Assembly (NCBI RefSeq): GCF_003996965.1
Contig: NZ_QWDM01000023.1
Coordinates: forward strand, 1 to 48,090
Length of the DNA: 48,090 bases
Reading direction: 5' to 3'
Source of the DNA: Flavobacterium cupreum
GTDB taxonomy: Bacteria > Bacteroidota > Bacteroidia > Flavobacteriales > Flavobacteriaceae
Part shown: positions 10,469 to 20,547 of the stretch, piece by piece
How positions within the stretch are numbered: position 1 is the stretch's first letter
Layout: each line of letters begins with the position of its first letter
The notes under the pieces: model-generated
Seen by the model: the letters and a program-made list of their open reading frames with translations, nothing else
Database searches by the model: none
What the model was told of the DNA's origin: nothing
Translations under genes and position numbers: made by a program

Positions 10469-11182
10469 TTATTTATTGGAAACTCTTTGATCGATAATCT
10501 CGTACTTTTTCAATCTTTCGGCTAAAATGATTTCTTTTTTGGCCGATGTTGTAAAATAGGTCTTGCTATTAAAAATCGAAGCGTTAACCGGATTTCTGTT
10601 ATAATTCGTATTGATAATCTCTAATCTCGGATAATGTGGATCCGGGCTTCGGTAATCTTTCGAAAAATTGACTACTGTACTGTAATAAAAGGTCTGTTTT
10701 TGTATTAAAAAGCCTTTTGTAATCTGTACGATAATCTTAGAATAGGGAAGACTCGAGTAGGGTTTGGCTACCAGGGTTATTTCCCAATAGGTTTTGCGAT
10801 CAACAAATTTTTCAATTTTGCAGAGAGCCAGCAGCGGTTTCATATCAAAATCCCCGGCGTAATTGGGGACCGGATCTGAAATCTCCAGGGCTTTCTCCGG
10901 ATGGCTTATTTTCAGATAAACGGTTTTTGAATTCAGTATTTCGGTCTCGCCGACTTTGGTATAGACTTCATTTCCCGCATTCTTATAATAAGTGCCTTTG
11001 TAACTTTCCTCGATTTTTTTGGAATCGAAATCCTTGTACAGGGCATAACTGGATTTGTATTGTAAAGGCTGGGCAAGGCTGTATTGCTTCGCTACTTTCT
11101 GAAAAACCTCGTTTACCGTCTGTGTATGTGCTAAACAACAAGTGAATAAAACCCATACGTATATTATTTTTTTACAGAACAT
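10469..11182 (-). CDS. LolA-like periplasmic protein
   Basis: This protein of 237 residues has an N-terminal signal peptide (MFCKKIIYVWVLFTCCLAHTQ). The rest is predicted mostly beta: an opening such as VNEVFQKVAKQYSLAQPLQYKSSY, then alternating strands including YYKNAGNEVYTKVG, SKTVYLKI and QTFYYSTVVNFSKDYR. The length and layout resemble LolA/LolB-fold proteins that carry lipid moieties across the periplasm. I do not see a diagnostic motif, so the fold assignment is tentative. It lies 4 bases after the LRR-vWA gene and 16 bases before the giant RHS gene, so it is almost certainly co-transcribed, and its job may be to help an RHS partner or its lipid anchor cross the envelope. That role is inferred from context. 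Confidence 0.6.
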   Translation of the reverse strand: MFCKKIIYVWVLFTCCLAHTQTVNEVFQKVAKQYSLAQPLQYKSSYALYKDFDSKKIEESYKGTYYKNAGNEVYTKVGETEILNSKTVYLKISHPEKALEISDPVPNYAGDFDMKPLLALCKIEKFVDRKTYWEITLVAKPYSSLPYSKIIVQITKGFLIQKQTFYYSTVVNFSKDYRSPDPHYPRLEIINTNYNRNPVNASIFNSKTYFTTSAKKEIILAERLKKYEIIDQRVSNK

Positions 11183-11186
11183 ACTA

Positions 11187-14100
11187 TTATTGGGTTATAT
11201 TAATTACACTACCGGAGCGGGTTTCCTGAATGGTTTTGATCCCTTTTGCGGTTTCTTTCTTCACACGAACCAGGCCGCCTTCATTATCGTACTCGTAAAA
11301 AGTACTGTAATTGTTTTCATCCAGTTCCGACATCAGTTTGAAGGTTACAGGATCATAAACAAATGATTTGACACTTCCCCGTAACGGATGAATTCTGATA
11401 TCATCAAAATACACCGGGATACTCGGGCTCATGTTTTCCAGCTCGATTGCCATGGTAATGGTTGCTGTTGGTATTTTGAATTTCTTCACGACACGCTGCC
11501 AGCCGTCGATAATATCACCATTTGCTTTTACTACTAATGAATCAATTCTTTGGGCAGGGATGTCCAATGCTTCTTTATTGTTATAGAAAACGATTTTGAT
11601 TATTGGGTTTTCGTAATTCTTTACTTGTATAAAAGACTCTTCTTTTACCCAGGCACTCAGGATATATTCTTTTCCCGGTTCCGGTTTGAAAGAGAAACAG
11701 TCATCACAGAAATCTTTTATGGCAGCAGTTCCGCAGACTACTTTTCCATCGGCTAATTTATCTGAGAAATAGGTTTCATCTGAAGCCAGTAATTCAAAAT
11801 TATCGTGTCCGTAATACGTACCCACCGTAAACTGATTGATGTCTGATAACGGGAATTCAGTTGGTGAAAGATCCAACAGGTACTGTAAGGATTTGGTAAG
11901 CCATGGTGTTGTTCTTGCTGCCAGATTATCTTTAGGCGCTAACGACGGATTGTAATTAGGATCCTGATCTCTTGGTATGCCCTTACTGGTATACGAAGCC
12001 CTGTCAATGTAGAAACCGTTTTCGATACCCACTACATATAAGTGAGGCAGTTTTGGTTCTGTTTCTGCTTTATTATTGTTGTTGAACTTTTTAAAGGTGG
12101 CTCTTAAACCAGCAACATCATCCGTTTGTGCACCATCGGTTACCATGATCACAAAAGTTGGTTTCATCTGATAGGCTAAAGCGCCATCCAGTCCACTTTT
12201 CCAGTAATCGGAAGCCTGGCTGATTCCTTCTTGTTTCCCGTATCGTTTTCCTAACTTATCGATCCAGTCGTTAAACAAGCCTACATTGCTCATTGTCATT
12301 TTAAGAGGAGCAATAAAATCCGTTCTTGTATTTAAATCACTATCCGACATACCGGTGATGGAAACATGAATATTAGATCCGATATCGTCGTTGGTTTTGG
12401 CTTGTTGCAGCACAAATGATTTTAATTGTTTTTTGATTTTATTGAATTCGGTTGCATCAATAGAACCTGATTCATCTATAACAAGCGCGACATGCGATAC
12501 ACAAGACAATTCCTTAGGACAGAAATCAATATTTTTAACGTGACCGTCTTTCGTATTTGGAATACCATTGTTATACGTAATTGTTACAGTAGTTGCTGTA
12601 AGGGCATCCTCATATTTACTTAAATCAATTGCCAGAATCGATCCCGTAGCAGATTTAGGAAGATAGACATCACTTTCCGTAGCGGTTTTGGTGAAAGAGA
12701 AGCTTATAGCACTGCTGGTATTGATAAAATTGTAGATCATGGCAGTCTTCTCCGTAGTATACGGAGCCATTGCTGCAATCTCTTTGTGTGCATACACGTT
12801 TACATCACTGCCGTTTGGAGCGGTTGCCAGTTTACTAATCATGGTAATAAACAAACGGTGCATTTCCGGAGAAAGTGGATTGTCTTTGGTACAGGAAATA
12901 AACGGTACACACTCGTCAATCGTAATATTTTTGGTAAATAAGCTCACACATTGTGATGCTCCGTTGGCTACTAATTCAATTACATAGTCTCCGGGAAGCT
13001 CTGGTGTGAAAGTATAAAGGCCTGTTCTGTTGGTTACGGTATTGACAATATTTCCTGAAGAATCGGTACTCGTCCAGGTATAGTTCAGATTCGTAGATGT
13101 TGTTTCGAAAGCAAAATCAACCGGTTCTTTTGCACAATATCTGTCTACCACTTTAATGGCTTTCGTGAATGTGGTCGAACATTGATTAGCGTCTTTCACA
13201 ACTAAGGTCACCACATAATCGCCAACTTCCGTAAAGGTATAGGAATACGATCCTTTAGTACTGGATGGCATTGTGTTTATCGGGGTTCCGACTGCTGTTG
13301 CTGCAGACCATTCGTATGTTAGACCAGTAGCAGTAGTTTCGAATGAAAACTTGCTTTGGGCATTGGTATAGAATTTTTCTGCGGTTGATTTTAAAGTTCC
13401 CGGTGCTGATGGACAGTTTGTTATTTGTAATGTTATGGCCTCTCTTTCTAAAATTAGCGGTGACATATCAGGATTAGTAATATGATACGCTTTACAAGTA
13501 TATACCCCGGCATCTGAATCGGATAAATTGTTAATTGTGTATGTTTTATTAGTAGCACCTGTAATTTCACTGCCATTTTTGAACCATTGATAAGTATCTA
13601 ATTCGTGAGATCTGTTATCCGTGTTTAAAAACATATCTAAAACAACAGAACTTCCTGAATTTTTATTAATTGTTTCTAAATTTCCAATTTTTGCCTGAGG
13701 TGAGAAATTGAATGTTGTTTTTGTAGCTTTATATGATGGGAACTGATCTATAAAATCTATAAAACGTAAATTATTATTATTAATCTTTAAAAATTTTAAA
13801 TTAGAAAGTGATGTTAAGTTTGAAAATGCTCCGGTTAATTTATTAGAACTCAGATCAAGATTCACTAAAGCAGTAAAGCCTCCTACGTTTAAATTAAAGT
13901 TTCCTTCCAATAAATTATTATTTAGAAGTAATGCAGTAACTGATTGACAATTTGAAATTTCATTTGGTATTGTTCCTTGTAGCAGATTATATGATAAATC
14001 TACTGTACGAAATGATGAAGAGAGTCCAAAAGTGGAAGGAATATTTCCGGATATTTTATTTCTGTTTAGATATAAAAAGTTAACATTAGTATTTTCCCCC

Positions 14101-15122
14101 ATATCAGAAGGAAGACCAGTTAAATTGTTATCTGTTATTGATATTAAAAAAAGTTTAGGTGCTTTAAACAAGGACGAAGGTATTGTTCCGTATAATAAGT
14201 TAGTGTTAAAATTTATCTGTTGTAATGAAGTTGCATTTCCTAATTCAGTCGGAATACTTCCGGTAATTTGATTGGTTTGCAGGGCTAGTTCTTTCAAATT
14301 TTTCAGATTCCCTAATTCGGGAGGTAATGTTCCGGATAGTTGGTTACCACCTAGATAAAGTAATTGCAATTTTGTTGCTCCTTCAATTTCATGAGGAATA
14401 CTTCCAGTAAGTTGATTATCTGATAAATATGCAAATAATAATTCCGGCATAGCACCAATTTCAACGGGTATATGTCCTGTTAACTTATTGTTGTTTATTT
14501 GTAAATTGTATAAAACTTTTAGATCTCCAATCTCTTTAGGAATTCCTCCTGTTAGATTATTGGCATTTATATCTAAACGTCTTAGATACGGTAAATCTTT
14601 AATTTCCGATGGAATTGGACCAGTAAGATTATTTGAAGATAAAATTATTTCAGATACATGCCCATTATTAAGACGTATTCCATACCAGCCACCGGCTGCT
14701 CCCGAGAAATAATCAACAACGGGATTGTCGAAATTCCAACCTGTTTTATTTCTCCAGGTTGCCCCACCTGTACTATTATAAAATGCCATTAAGGCGTTCT
14801 TTTCACTTTGAGGTATATCTGTAACAGCAGAGGTACGTGAAGTATAATTTTTTAGTAAAAGTTTTGACTCCGCTTTTGCTATAATTTCTGCATCTGTTTT
14901 TCTCATTTCAGTATATTGATGTATTTGAATTTCTCGCATACGAGAAATCTCAGGATTCAAATCGTGATCCTTAACACCATGCTCTTTTAAAGAAGCGGTT
15001 ACTCTGGCTACATCAAAACCAATCGTTGCATCACTCAAATCCTGTGCAAAGGACGCCAATGAACAAAACACCATACAAAGAGTGGTTAGCCAGTATTTTT
15101 TTATTTTAAGATTGTTTGCCAT
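11187..15122 (-). CDS. LRR/Ig/PKD/vWA secreted protein with RHS-type tail
   Basis: This protein has 1311 residues. A signal peptide (LKIKKYWLTTLCMVFCSLASFAQ) is followed by a conserved leader domain (IGFDVARVTASLKEHGVKD, MREIQIHQY). Residues about 80-450 are leucine-rich repeats of the LTGxIPxExGxL type. An Ig-like domain follows at about 455-555 (YQWFKNGSEI, DAGVYTCKAY), then two PKD-like domains at about 560-735 and an IDFCP module at about 742-870. Residues about 875-1060 form a von Willebrand A domain with the MIDAS signature DESGS at about 882 and VTDGAQ near 994. The C-terminus holds a jelly-roll-like segment (YILSAWVKEES, YFDDIRIHPL) and a YD motif ending TIQETRS. vWA MIDAS sites bind a divalent cation and mediate protein-protein contact. 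The C-terminal segment looks like the end of an RHS shell protein. No T9SS sorting domain was recognised. Confidence 0.85.
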   Translation of the reverse strand: MANNLKIKKYWLTTLCMVFCSLASFAQDLSDATIGFDVARVTASLKEHGVKDHDLNPEISRMREIQIHQYTEMRKTDAEIIAKAESKLLLKNYTSRTSAVTDIPQSEKNALMAFYNSTGGATWRNKTGWNFDNPVVDYFSGAAGGWYGIRLNNGHVSEIILSSNNLTGPIPSEIKDLPYLRRLDINANNLTGGIPKEIGDLKVLYNLQINNNKLTGHIPVEIGAMPELLFAYLSDNQLTGSIPHEIEGATKLQLLYLGGNQLSGTLPPELGNLKNLKELALQTNQITGSIPTELGNATSLQQINFNTNLLYGTIPSSLFKAPKLFLISITDNNLTGLPSDMGENTNVNFLYLNRNKISGNIPSTFGLSSSFRTVDLSYNLLQGTIPNEISNCQSVTALLLNNNLLEGNFNLNVGGFTALVNLDLSSNKLTGAFSNLTSLSNLKFLKINNNNLRFIDFIDQFPSYKATKTTFNFSPQAKIGNLETINKNSGSSVVLDMFLNTDNRSHELDTYQWFKNGSEITGATNKTYTINNLSDSDAGVYTCKAYHITNPDMSPLILEREAITLQITNCPSAPGTLKSTAEKFYTNAQSKFSFETTATGLTYEWSAATAVGTPINTMPSSTKGSYSYTFTEVGDYVVTLVVKDANQCSTTFTKAIKVVDRYCAKEPVDFAFETTSTNLNYTWTSTDSSGNIVNTVTNRTGLYTFTPELPGDYVIELVANGASQCVSLFTKNITIDECVPFISCTKDNPLSPEMHRLFITMISKLATAPNGSDVNVYAHKEIAAMAPYTTEKTAMIYNFINTSSAISFSFTKTATESDVYLPKSATGSILAIDLSKYEDALTATTVTITYNNGIPNTKDGHVKNIDFCPKELSCVSHVALVIDESGSIDATEFNKIKKQLKSFVLQQAKTNDDIGSNIHVSITGMSDSDLNTRTDFIAPLKMTMSNVGLFNDWIDKLGKRYGKQEGISQASDYWKSGLDGALAYQMKPTFVIMVTDGAQTDDVAGLRATFKKFNNNNKAETEPKLPHLYVVGIENGFYIDRASYTSKGIPRDQDPNYNPSLAPKDNLAARTTPWLTKSLQYLLDLSPTEFPLSDINQFTVGTYYGHDNFELLASDETYFSDKLADGKVVCGTAAIKDFCDDCFSFKPEPGKEYILSAWVKEESFIQVKNYENPIIKIVFYNNKEALDIPAQRIDSLVVKANGDIIDGWQRVVKKFKIPTATITMAIELENMSPSIPVYFDDIRIHPLRGSVKSFVYDPVTFKLMSELDENNYSTFYEYDNEGGLVRVKKETAKGIKTIQETRSGSVINITQ

Positions 15123-15190
15123 AATCTAATTTTCTTTTTTTTATAACTACTTGTCCGTTAAAACAATTAGTGTTTTTTATCTTAAGTGAG

Positions 15191-17872
15191 TTATATTTTT
15201 GAACTAGAGTTTGTTGAACTTTGACCTGTTTTTTTTGCCTGTGCAGTTGCTTTTTTGACAATGTTGATCACACCGGTAATTGGAATACATTCTGCGATTG
15301 GACAAAAATCAATATTGCGAACATATCCGCCGGAACCGTTAGTTCCGTTGCTATAATTGGTCGTAACAGCAGTGGTGCCCTGTGCACCGAAATACTTACT
15401 TAGATCAATACTTGTAATTGCTCCCGAGGCAGATTTTGGAATGTACACATCATTTTCAGCTCCGTTTTGAGAAAACGTAAAGGTTACAGCCGCATTTGAA
15501 TTACTGAAATTGTAAATGCTGTTGGTTGTACCTGCCACATAAGAAGATAAAGCGATGATCTCATTACGGGCATACACGTTTGCATCTGTTCCGTTTGGAG
15601 TACTTACCAGTTTCGTGATTAAATTGATGAACAAACTGTGTATTTTTTGTGTAATAGGATTGTTTGCCGTACAGGAAACAATTGGTGTACAATCTTCTAC
15701 GGTAATGTTTTTCGTAAATAACGTTTTACAACTTGTTGCCGTATTTACGATTAATTCTACTTCATATTCACCACCAAGTTGCGGTGTAAAAGTATAAAGG
15801 CCTGTTGTGTTTGTAACCGTATGTACTATAGTACCCGAAGCGTCTGAACTGTTCCAGGTATAAGTTAATCCCGGAGTAGTGGTTTCAAAGCCAAAATTTA
15901 TGGGTTCTTTTGCACAATATCTTTCGACAATGACCTGAATAGTTTTTGTAAATGTTGTCGCACACCCATTGGCATCTTTCGCAATTAAGGTTACTATATA
16001 ATCCCCGGCTTCTGAAAAAGTATAGGAATAGGATCCAATTGTATTGGATGGTGCTGCATTTACGGGAGTTCCTGCCGCTGTGGCGATAGACCACTCATAC
16101 GTTAAACCGGTAGCCGTAGTTTCGAATGTGAAACTGTTTGCGGCGTTGGTGTGGAATTTTTCCGTGGCTGCTTTTATACTTCCTTCTACTATCAGACAGT
16201 TTGTTATCTTTAATGTAATGGGTTGTCTCTCTAAAATAAGATTTCGATTTGCTATTGCTGCATTTGTAATTTGAGGATGTGTCGATAAACAGTAATAATA
16301 TCCTGCATCGGCCAGCTTTAAATCCGATATAGTAATTTGTCTCGATTCATCCTGAGAAATTAGTACCCCATTAGGATAAGCCCCTTTATACCATTTAAAT
16401 TTATCACTGTCGGTATATCTGTGAATTCCATCATCAGACATGGATAAAGTTATAGAACCACCTGTACCACGATTTATTGTTTCAGCCAGATCTGTTTTTG
16501 CCTGAGGGGCATAACGAAAACTAAAAGCAGCAAAGCTGCTATACTTAGAAAAAACAGGTTCTATATCAATAAATCGGAAGTAATTTTCAGAAATATCCAA
16601 ATAGTTTAACTTAGGAGAGGCTAAATCAATAAGGGGACCACTGAGTTTATTTTTGGCTACATTTAAGGAAGATAAATTACTTAACTGGCTAAAGCCGGAA
16701 GGTATTGAAACAATTGAGTTTGATTGACATCCAATCGTTTGTAATGAATTTATACCCGATAACACTGAAATGTCTGTTATCATATTAATTGTAGCAGTGA
16801 AAAAAGATAATTTTTGTAATGCTGAGAATTCAGAAGGCAGAGGGCCTTCTAGCTTATTGCTGTCGATTTCCAGAGAGTTTAAATTTACCAGATTACCTAA
16901 AACTTTCAGGTTGTTTTTCAAGCCATGTCCTTGTAATCTTAAAGAGGTCAGATTCGTTAAGTTTTTAAAACTTTCCGGAACTGATCTGTTATTATAATCC
17001 AAAGATCCTGCCTTATTAAAGTTATTCCAGGTTAATGCCAAAGTTGTCAATGTAGGAATTTGCCCAAGAATACTGTAGTCTCCTTCTAATTTATTAAGAT
17101 ATAAATCTAATGTTAGTAACTTCGATAATTTATAAAAATCTTCAGGAAAACTACCACTTATATTGTTAGTGGATGCGGTAAAAACTTGTAAATCTGTTAA
17201 CTTCATTAGTGATTGAAGATTTCCATCAAGGTTACATGACTGTATATTTAATAGTGATAGTTTTGTCGATTCACTGAATGTATCAATATTTCCTCCCTGT
17301 ATTTTGTTTCCCTGAAGCCATATTGCTGATAGCTCTGTTAAAGCATTTAGATTTGGTAAAACTCCCGTTAAATTGTTAGAAGATAAATTCAGCATTGTAA
17401 CCCTTCCTGCACCATCTACACTAACTCCAGCCCAATCCCTTGTTACTACTGAATTAGGATCATTTACTGGCCAGGCGCCTTGATTATTTTTTGTATTTGT
17501 CCATGCAGCGCCATTAGTGCTGTTATATAAAGCAATTAAAGCTGCTTTTTCCTGGGCAAGAATCTCTGGGCTGGCTAATGTTGTCTTACCTGTGTTTGCT
17601 TTTTTACTTTGCTCAGATTTAATTTTTTGTGAAATATTATTTTCTATTTTGCTAGTTTCCAAATACTGACGTTTTTGTGCCTCACGCATCATAGAGATTT
17701 GAGCCTCCATATCCTGATCTTTAATGCCGTGTTGTTTTAAAGCAACATTAGTTCTGGCTGCATCAAAACCAATCGCTGCATCACTTAAATCCTGTGCAAA
17801 AGAAGCCAGTGAACAAAACACCATGCAAAGCGTAGTGATCCAGTATTTTTTTATTTTAAGATTCTTTACCAT
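15191..17872 (-). CDS. LRR/Ig/PKD secreted protein
   Basis: This protein has 893 residues. Its signal peptide (LKIKKYWITTLCMVFCSLASFAQ) is nearly identical to those of the two neighbouring paralogues, and the same leader domain follows (IGFDAARTNVALKQHGIKD, MMREAQKRQYLE). Residues about 100-440 are degenerate leucine-rich repeats (ALYNSTNGAAWTNTKNNQG, then LNLSSNNLTGVLPNL and similar). An Ig-like domain follows (KFKWYKGAYPNG, DAGYYYCLSTHP), then two PKD-like domains at about 560-730 and one short IDFCP module at about 732-860. The C-terminus is a short basic tail ending NSSSKI. It lacks the vWA and YD parts of the downstream paralogue. Such LRR/PKD proteins are extracellular binding proteins; the ligand cannot be told from sequence. 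The gene sits between paralogues with 67-68-bp spacers. Confidence 0.83.
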   Translation of the reverse strand: MVKNLKIKKYWITTLCMVFCSLASFAQDLSDAAIGFDAARTNVALKQHGIKDQDMEAQISMMREAQKRQYLETSKIENNISQKIKSEQSKKANTGKTTLASPEILAQEKAALIALYNSTNGAAWTNTKNNQGAWPVNDPNSVVTRDWAGVSVDGAGRVTMLNLSSNNLTGVLPNLNALTELSAIWLQGNKIQGGNIDTFSESTKLSLLNIQSCNLDGNLQSLMKLTDLQVFTASTNNISGSFPEDFYKLSKLLTLDLYLNKLEGDYSILGQIPTLTTLALTWNNFNKAGSLDYNNRSVPESFKNLTNLTSLRLQGHGLKNNLKVLGNLVNLNSLEIDSNKLEGPLPSEFSALQKLSFFTATINMITDISVLSGINSLQTIGCQSNSIVSIPSGFSQLSNLSSLNVAKNKLSGPLIDLASPKLNYLDISENYFRFIDIEPVFSKYSSFAAFSFRYAPQAKTDLAETINRGTGGSITLSMSDDGIHRYTDSDKFKWYKGAYPNGVLISQDESRQITISDLKLADAGYYYCLSTHPQITNAAIANRNLILERQPITLKITNCLIVEGSIKAATEKFHTNAANSFTFETTATGLTYEWSIATAAGTPVNAAPSNTIGSYSYTFSEAGDYIVTLIAKDANGCATTFTKTIQVIVERYCAKEPINFGFETTTPGLTYTWNSSDASGTIVHTVTNTTGLYTFTPQLGGEYEVELIVNTATSCKTLFTKNITVEDCTPIVSCTANNPITQKIHSLFINLITKLVSTPNGTDANVYARNEIIALSSYVAGTTNSIYNFSNSNAAVTFTFSQNGAENDVYIPKSASGAITSIDLSKYFGAQGTTAVTTNYSNGTNGSGGYVRNIDFCPIAECIPITGVINIVKKATAQAKKTGQSSTNSSSKI

Positions 17873-17939
17873 AATCTGATTATCATTTTTATAACTACTT
17901 GTCGGTTAAAACAATTAGTGTGTTTTTATCTTAAGTGTG

Positions 17940-20477
17940 TTATATTTTTGAACGATTGCCTGTTGAACTCTTACTTGCTCCATTTGAAGGAATAATAGTC
18001 ATCTGACCAATAGCCGGTAAACAGTCTGCAGCAGGGCAGAAATCAATATTTCGAACAAATCCGCCAGCAGGATTATTCGATCCGTCGCTATAATTGGTAA
18101 TGACCTCAGTAATTTGCTGCGAACCGAAATATTTGCTTAAATCAATACCTGAAATCGTTCCGGATGCAGATTTTGGCAGGGATACATCATTTGAAGCTCC
18201 ATTTTGCGTGAAAGAAAAACTTACAGCAGCATTGGTGTTTACAAAATTGAAAATTCTGGTTCTTGAAGTCGAGGTATACGAAGCCAATGCTATAATTTCA
18301 TTACGGGCATACCTGTTTACATCCGTTCCGTTTGGTGTAGTAACCAATTTATTGATTAAAGCAATAAATAAACTGTGTACTTTTGGTGTCATTGGACTGT
18401 TTTGTGTACAGGAGACAGGGTTGCCATTACAACTTGTTATTTGTACATATTTCGAAAACAATGTAACACAATTCTCGGCATTGGTTGTCGCCAACCGGAT
18501 CTCATAATTTCCGGCTGTAGGAGGCGTGAACGTATAGGTGCCTGTTGTGTTTGTCTGTGGATTAATAGTTTGTCCTAGAGTATCAATAGCTTTCCATTCA
18601 TAATTTAAAATCGTATCAGCTGTTTCAAATTTAAAAGTATAGGGCGTGTTCTCACAATGTGTATCACGAACTGATATAAGACGGCTGAAAGTTTTGCTGC
18701 AGCCTGTTGGGTCTTTAGCGGTTACTGTAACAAAGTAAGTGCCCTCATATTTAAATTTATAGATATAGGGGACCGTGATATCAGGATCACTCGTATTGAT
18801 TATTTCTCCGCTTTCTAATGCGACAGCCCAGCTATACGTTAAATTTGTTGCAGTTGTAGTAAATTTAAAAGGAACGTCCTCGTGTGTAAATACAGTTTGG
18901 GAACGATTATCGATAAAGCCAATTATTGCCGGATCACAGGTAACTCCTGTTCCCGGGCAAAAATCAATATGTCTGATTTGTGAACCAAAATCACAATACT
19001 CCAGATCAGAACCATCTTTCTTTTTACTCATTTTTCCTCCGCCACTGTATCTGCTTTTACAGGAAGTTATAAATTGCTCTGAAGTCATGTATTGACCCAA
19101 ATCAGTATAGATGGAATCTCTTATAGTTTTTTTAAGCTGTTCTATAGTTGTTTTTTTCGAATCATATCCAATACCCCAACCAATTACAGCATCAACATCA
19201 TATTCTCTGTCCGGAGAAAATGAAAAACGGGCTCCCACAATTTTTTCTCTGCCACTTACTTCAGTATATTTTCGTGATGTTGATACATAATTATATATTT
19301 TATCCTTTCGCCCATTTGTGATATAGGGTTTTAATGCTATAAATTCTGCGGTTGGTGCACTCGCATTAATCTGAGCATCTGTTTCTCCCTGAATAGATCT
19401 CGAAATAAGGTTTACTAATAAATCTTCATATAAAGCTTTTACTTTTTGGGATTTTGGATTATCATTCGTACAAGAGTCTGTAATTAAACATACGATACCT
19501 TGAACCATATCTGTTTCACATCCGTTAGAGGGGTCCGTAATTTTTAAGTGGAGTTCATATTCTCCCCCTGAAGGTAAGGTCATAGGAAAGCTGGCTTCTT
19601 CTGAAGTGCCTATTGAAATTCCCTTAGGATTAAAAAGTTCCCATTTATAGGTAAAATCTTCCGCTGGTTTTCCGTAAGAATAGAAAGATAAATTATTAGA
19701 TTCGTTAGCGTAAATTTCTAAACCGTTATCGTAGGGAGATTTATCTGTGGCTATATATCCTGATCTTTCTTCTGAATTATAAATACAAGGTTCAATTGGC
19801 GTTATCAACTGGGTTAAATTAGTAATACAGCCCCTAAGGTCTTTGGCTTCTAATTCTATTCTGTATTCCTCAATAGAAGTAAATGTTACTGGAAAAGTCG
19901 ATTGCGTTCCAGTAGTGATTAATGTTCCTGCAGCATTATACAGTTTCCAAAGAAAAGTAAAGTTTGCAGCATTGTATCCGATGGGATTACTTAATACCAT
20001 AGGCGTTTCAACATGTAACGGAATTCCCCTCCAATAGGTTTCTATATCGAAAGAACCCTGAAAACGATCTTCAGCTGGTACAATGCAGGCATTAGGATCT
20101 CTTCCTGTGATTGTTTTTTCATAATAGGAACAACCTTGAGAATTGGTAACCTTTATGGTAACTTTATAATTTTCCGCTCTGGTTAACATAATTGGGAAAT
20201 TAATTGTATTTCCTGATTTAACGAAGGTCCCATTGGCGTCATATAAATTCCATTCATAGGTTAAGCCTGAAATAGGACTGCCATAACTTCCATACGTAAG
20301 ATTTACCGCAGTGTTAATAAGTGTTCCTCTGGGATCCCCGTAAACATCATTTGTGAAATAAATTTCACCTCTTCGATTCCATGAATCGGTACATTCCTGC
20401 GCAAAAGAAGCCAATGAACAAAACACCATACAAAGCGTGATTATCCAGTATTTTTTTATTTTAAGATCGTTTACCAT
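17940..20477 (-). CDS. PKD-repeat secreted protein, LRR-less paralogue
   Basis: This protein has 845 residues. The signal peptide (LKIKKYWIITLCMVFCSLASFAQ) matches those of its neighbours, but the leader domain and the LRR block are missing. Mature residues begin ECTDSWNRRGEIYFTNDVYG and pass directly into PKD-like repeats with the signature LTYEWNLYDANG, YKVTIKVTNSQGC and FTYKWELFNPKG. A long IDFCP module lies at about 332-509, two more PKD-like domains at about 510-685, and a short IDFCP module at about 687-815. The basic tail ends NRSKI. It looks like a paralogue that kept the leader and the C-terminal array while losing, or never gaining, the LRR. Likely extracellular; the specific function is unknown. 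Confidence 0.8.
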   Translation of the reverse strand: MVNDLKIKKYWIITLCMVFCSLASFAQECTDSWNRRGEIYFTNDVYGDPRGTLINTAVNLTYGSYGSPISGLTYEWNLYDANGTFVKSGNTINFPIMLTRAENYKVTIKVTNSQGCSYYEKTITGRDPNACIVPAEDRFQGSFDIETYWRGIPLHVETPMVLSNPIGYNAANFTFLWKLYNAAGTLITTGTQSTFPVTFTSIEEYRIELEAKDLRGCITNLTQLITPIEPCIYNSEERSGYIATDKSPYDNGLEIYANESNNLSFYSYGKPAEDFTYKWELFNPKGISIGTSEEASFPMTLPSGGEYELHLKITDPSNGCETDMVQGIVCLITDSCTNDNPKSQKVKALYEDLLVNLISRSIQGETDAQINASAPTAEFIALKPYITNGRKDKIYNYVSTSRKYTEVSGREKIVGARFSFSPDREYDVDAVIGWGIGYDSKKTTIEQLKKTIRDSIYTDLGQYMTSEQFITSCKSRYSGGGKMSKKKDGSDLEYCDFGSQIRHIDFCPGTGVTCDPAIIGFIDNRSQTVFTHEDVPFKFTTTATNLTYSWAVALESGEIINTSDPDITVPYIYKFKYEGTYFVTVTAKDPTGCSKTFSRLISVRDTHCENTPYTFKFETADTILNYEWKAIDTLGQTINPQTNTTGTYTFTPPTAGNYEIRLATTNAENCVTLFSKYVQITSCNGNPVSCTQNSPMTPKVHSLFIALINKLVTTPNGTDVNRYARNEIIALASYTSTSRTRIFNFVNTNAAVSFSFTQNGASNDVSLPKSASGTISGIDLSKYFGSQQITEVITNYSDGSNNPAGGFVRNIDFCPAADCLPAIGQMTIIPSNGASKSSTGNRSKI

Positions 20478-20547
20478 AATCTAGTTATCTTTTGTTTTTT
20501 ATGCTGGTGTTTTTCATAGACACCAGCATGTTTTTATCTTAAATGAG

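Noticed and set aside
18094..18507. 137-residue plus-strand ORF inside the 845-residue PKD gene
   Set aside because: It is antisense to a strongly supported coding sequence with clear domains; its length comes from the low stop frequency opposite that codon usage.
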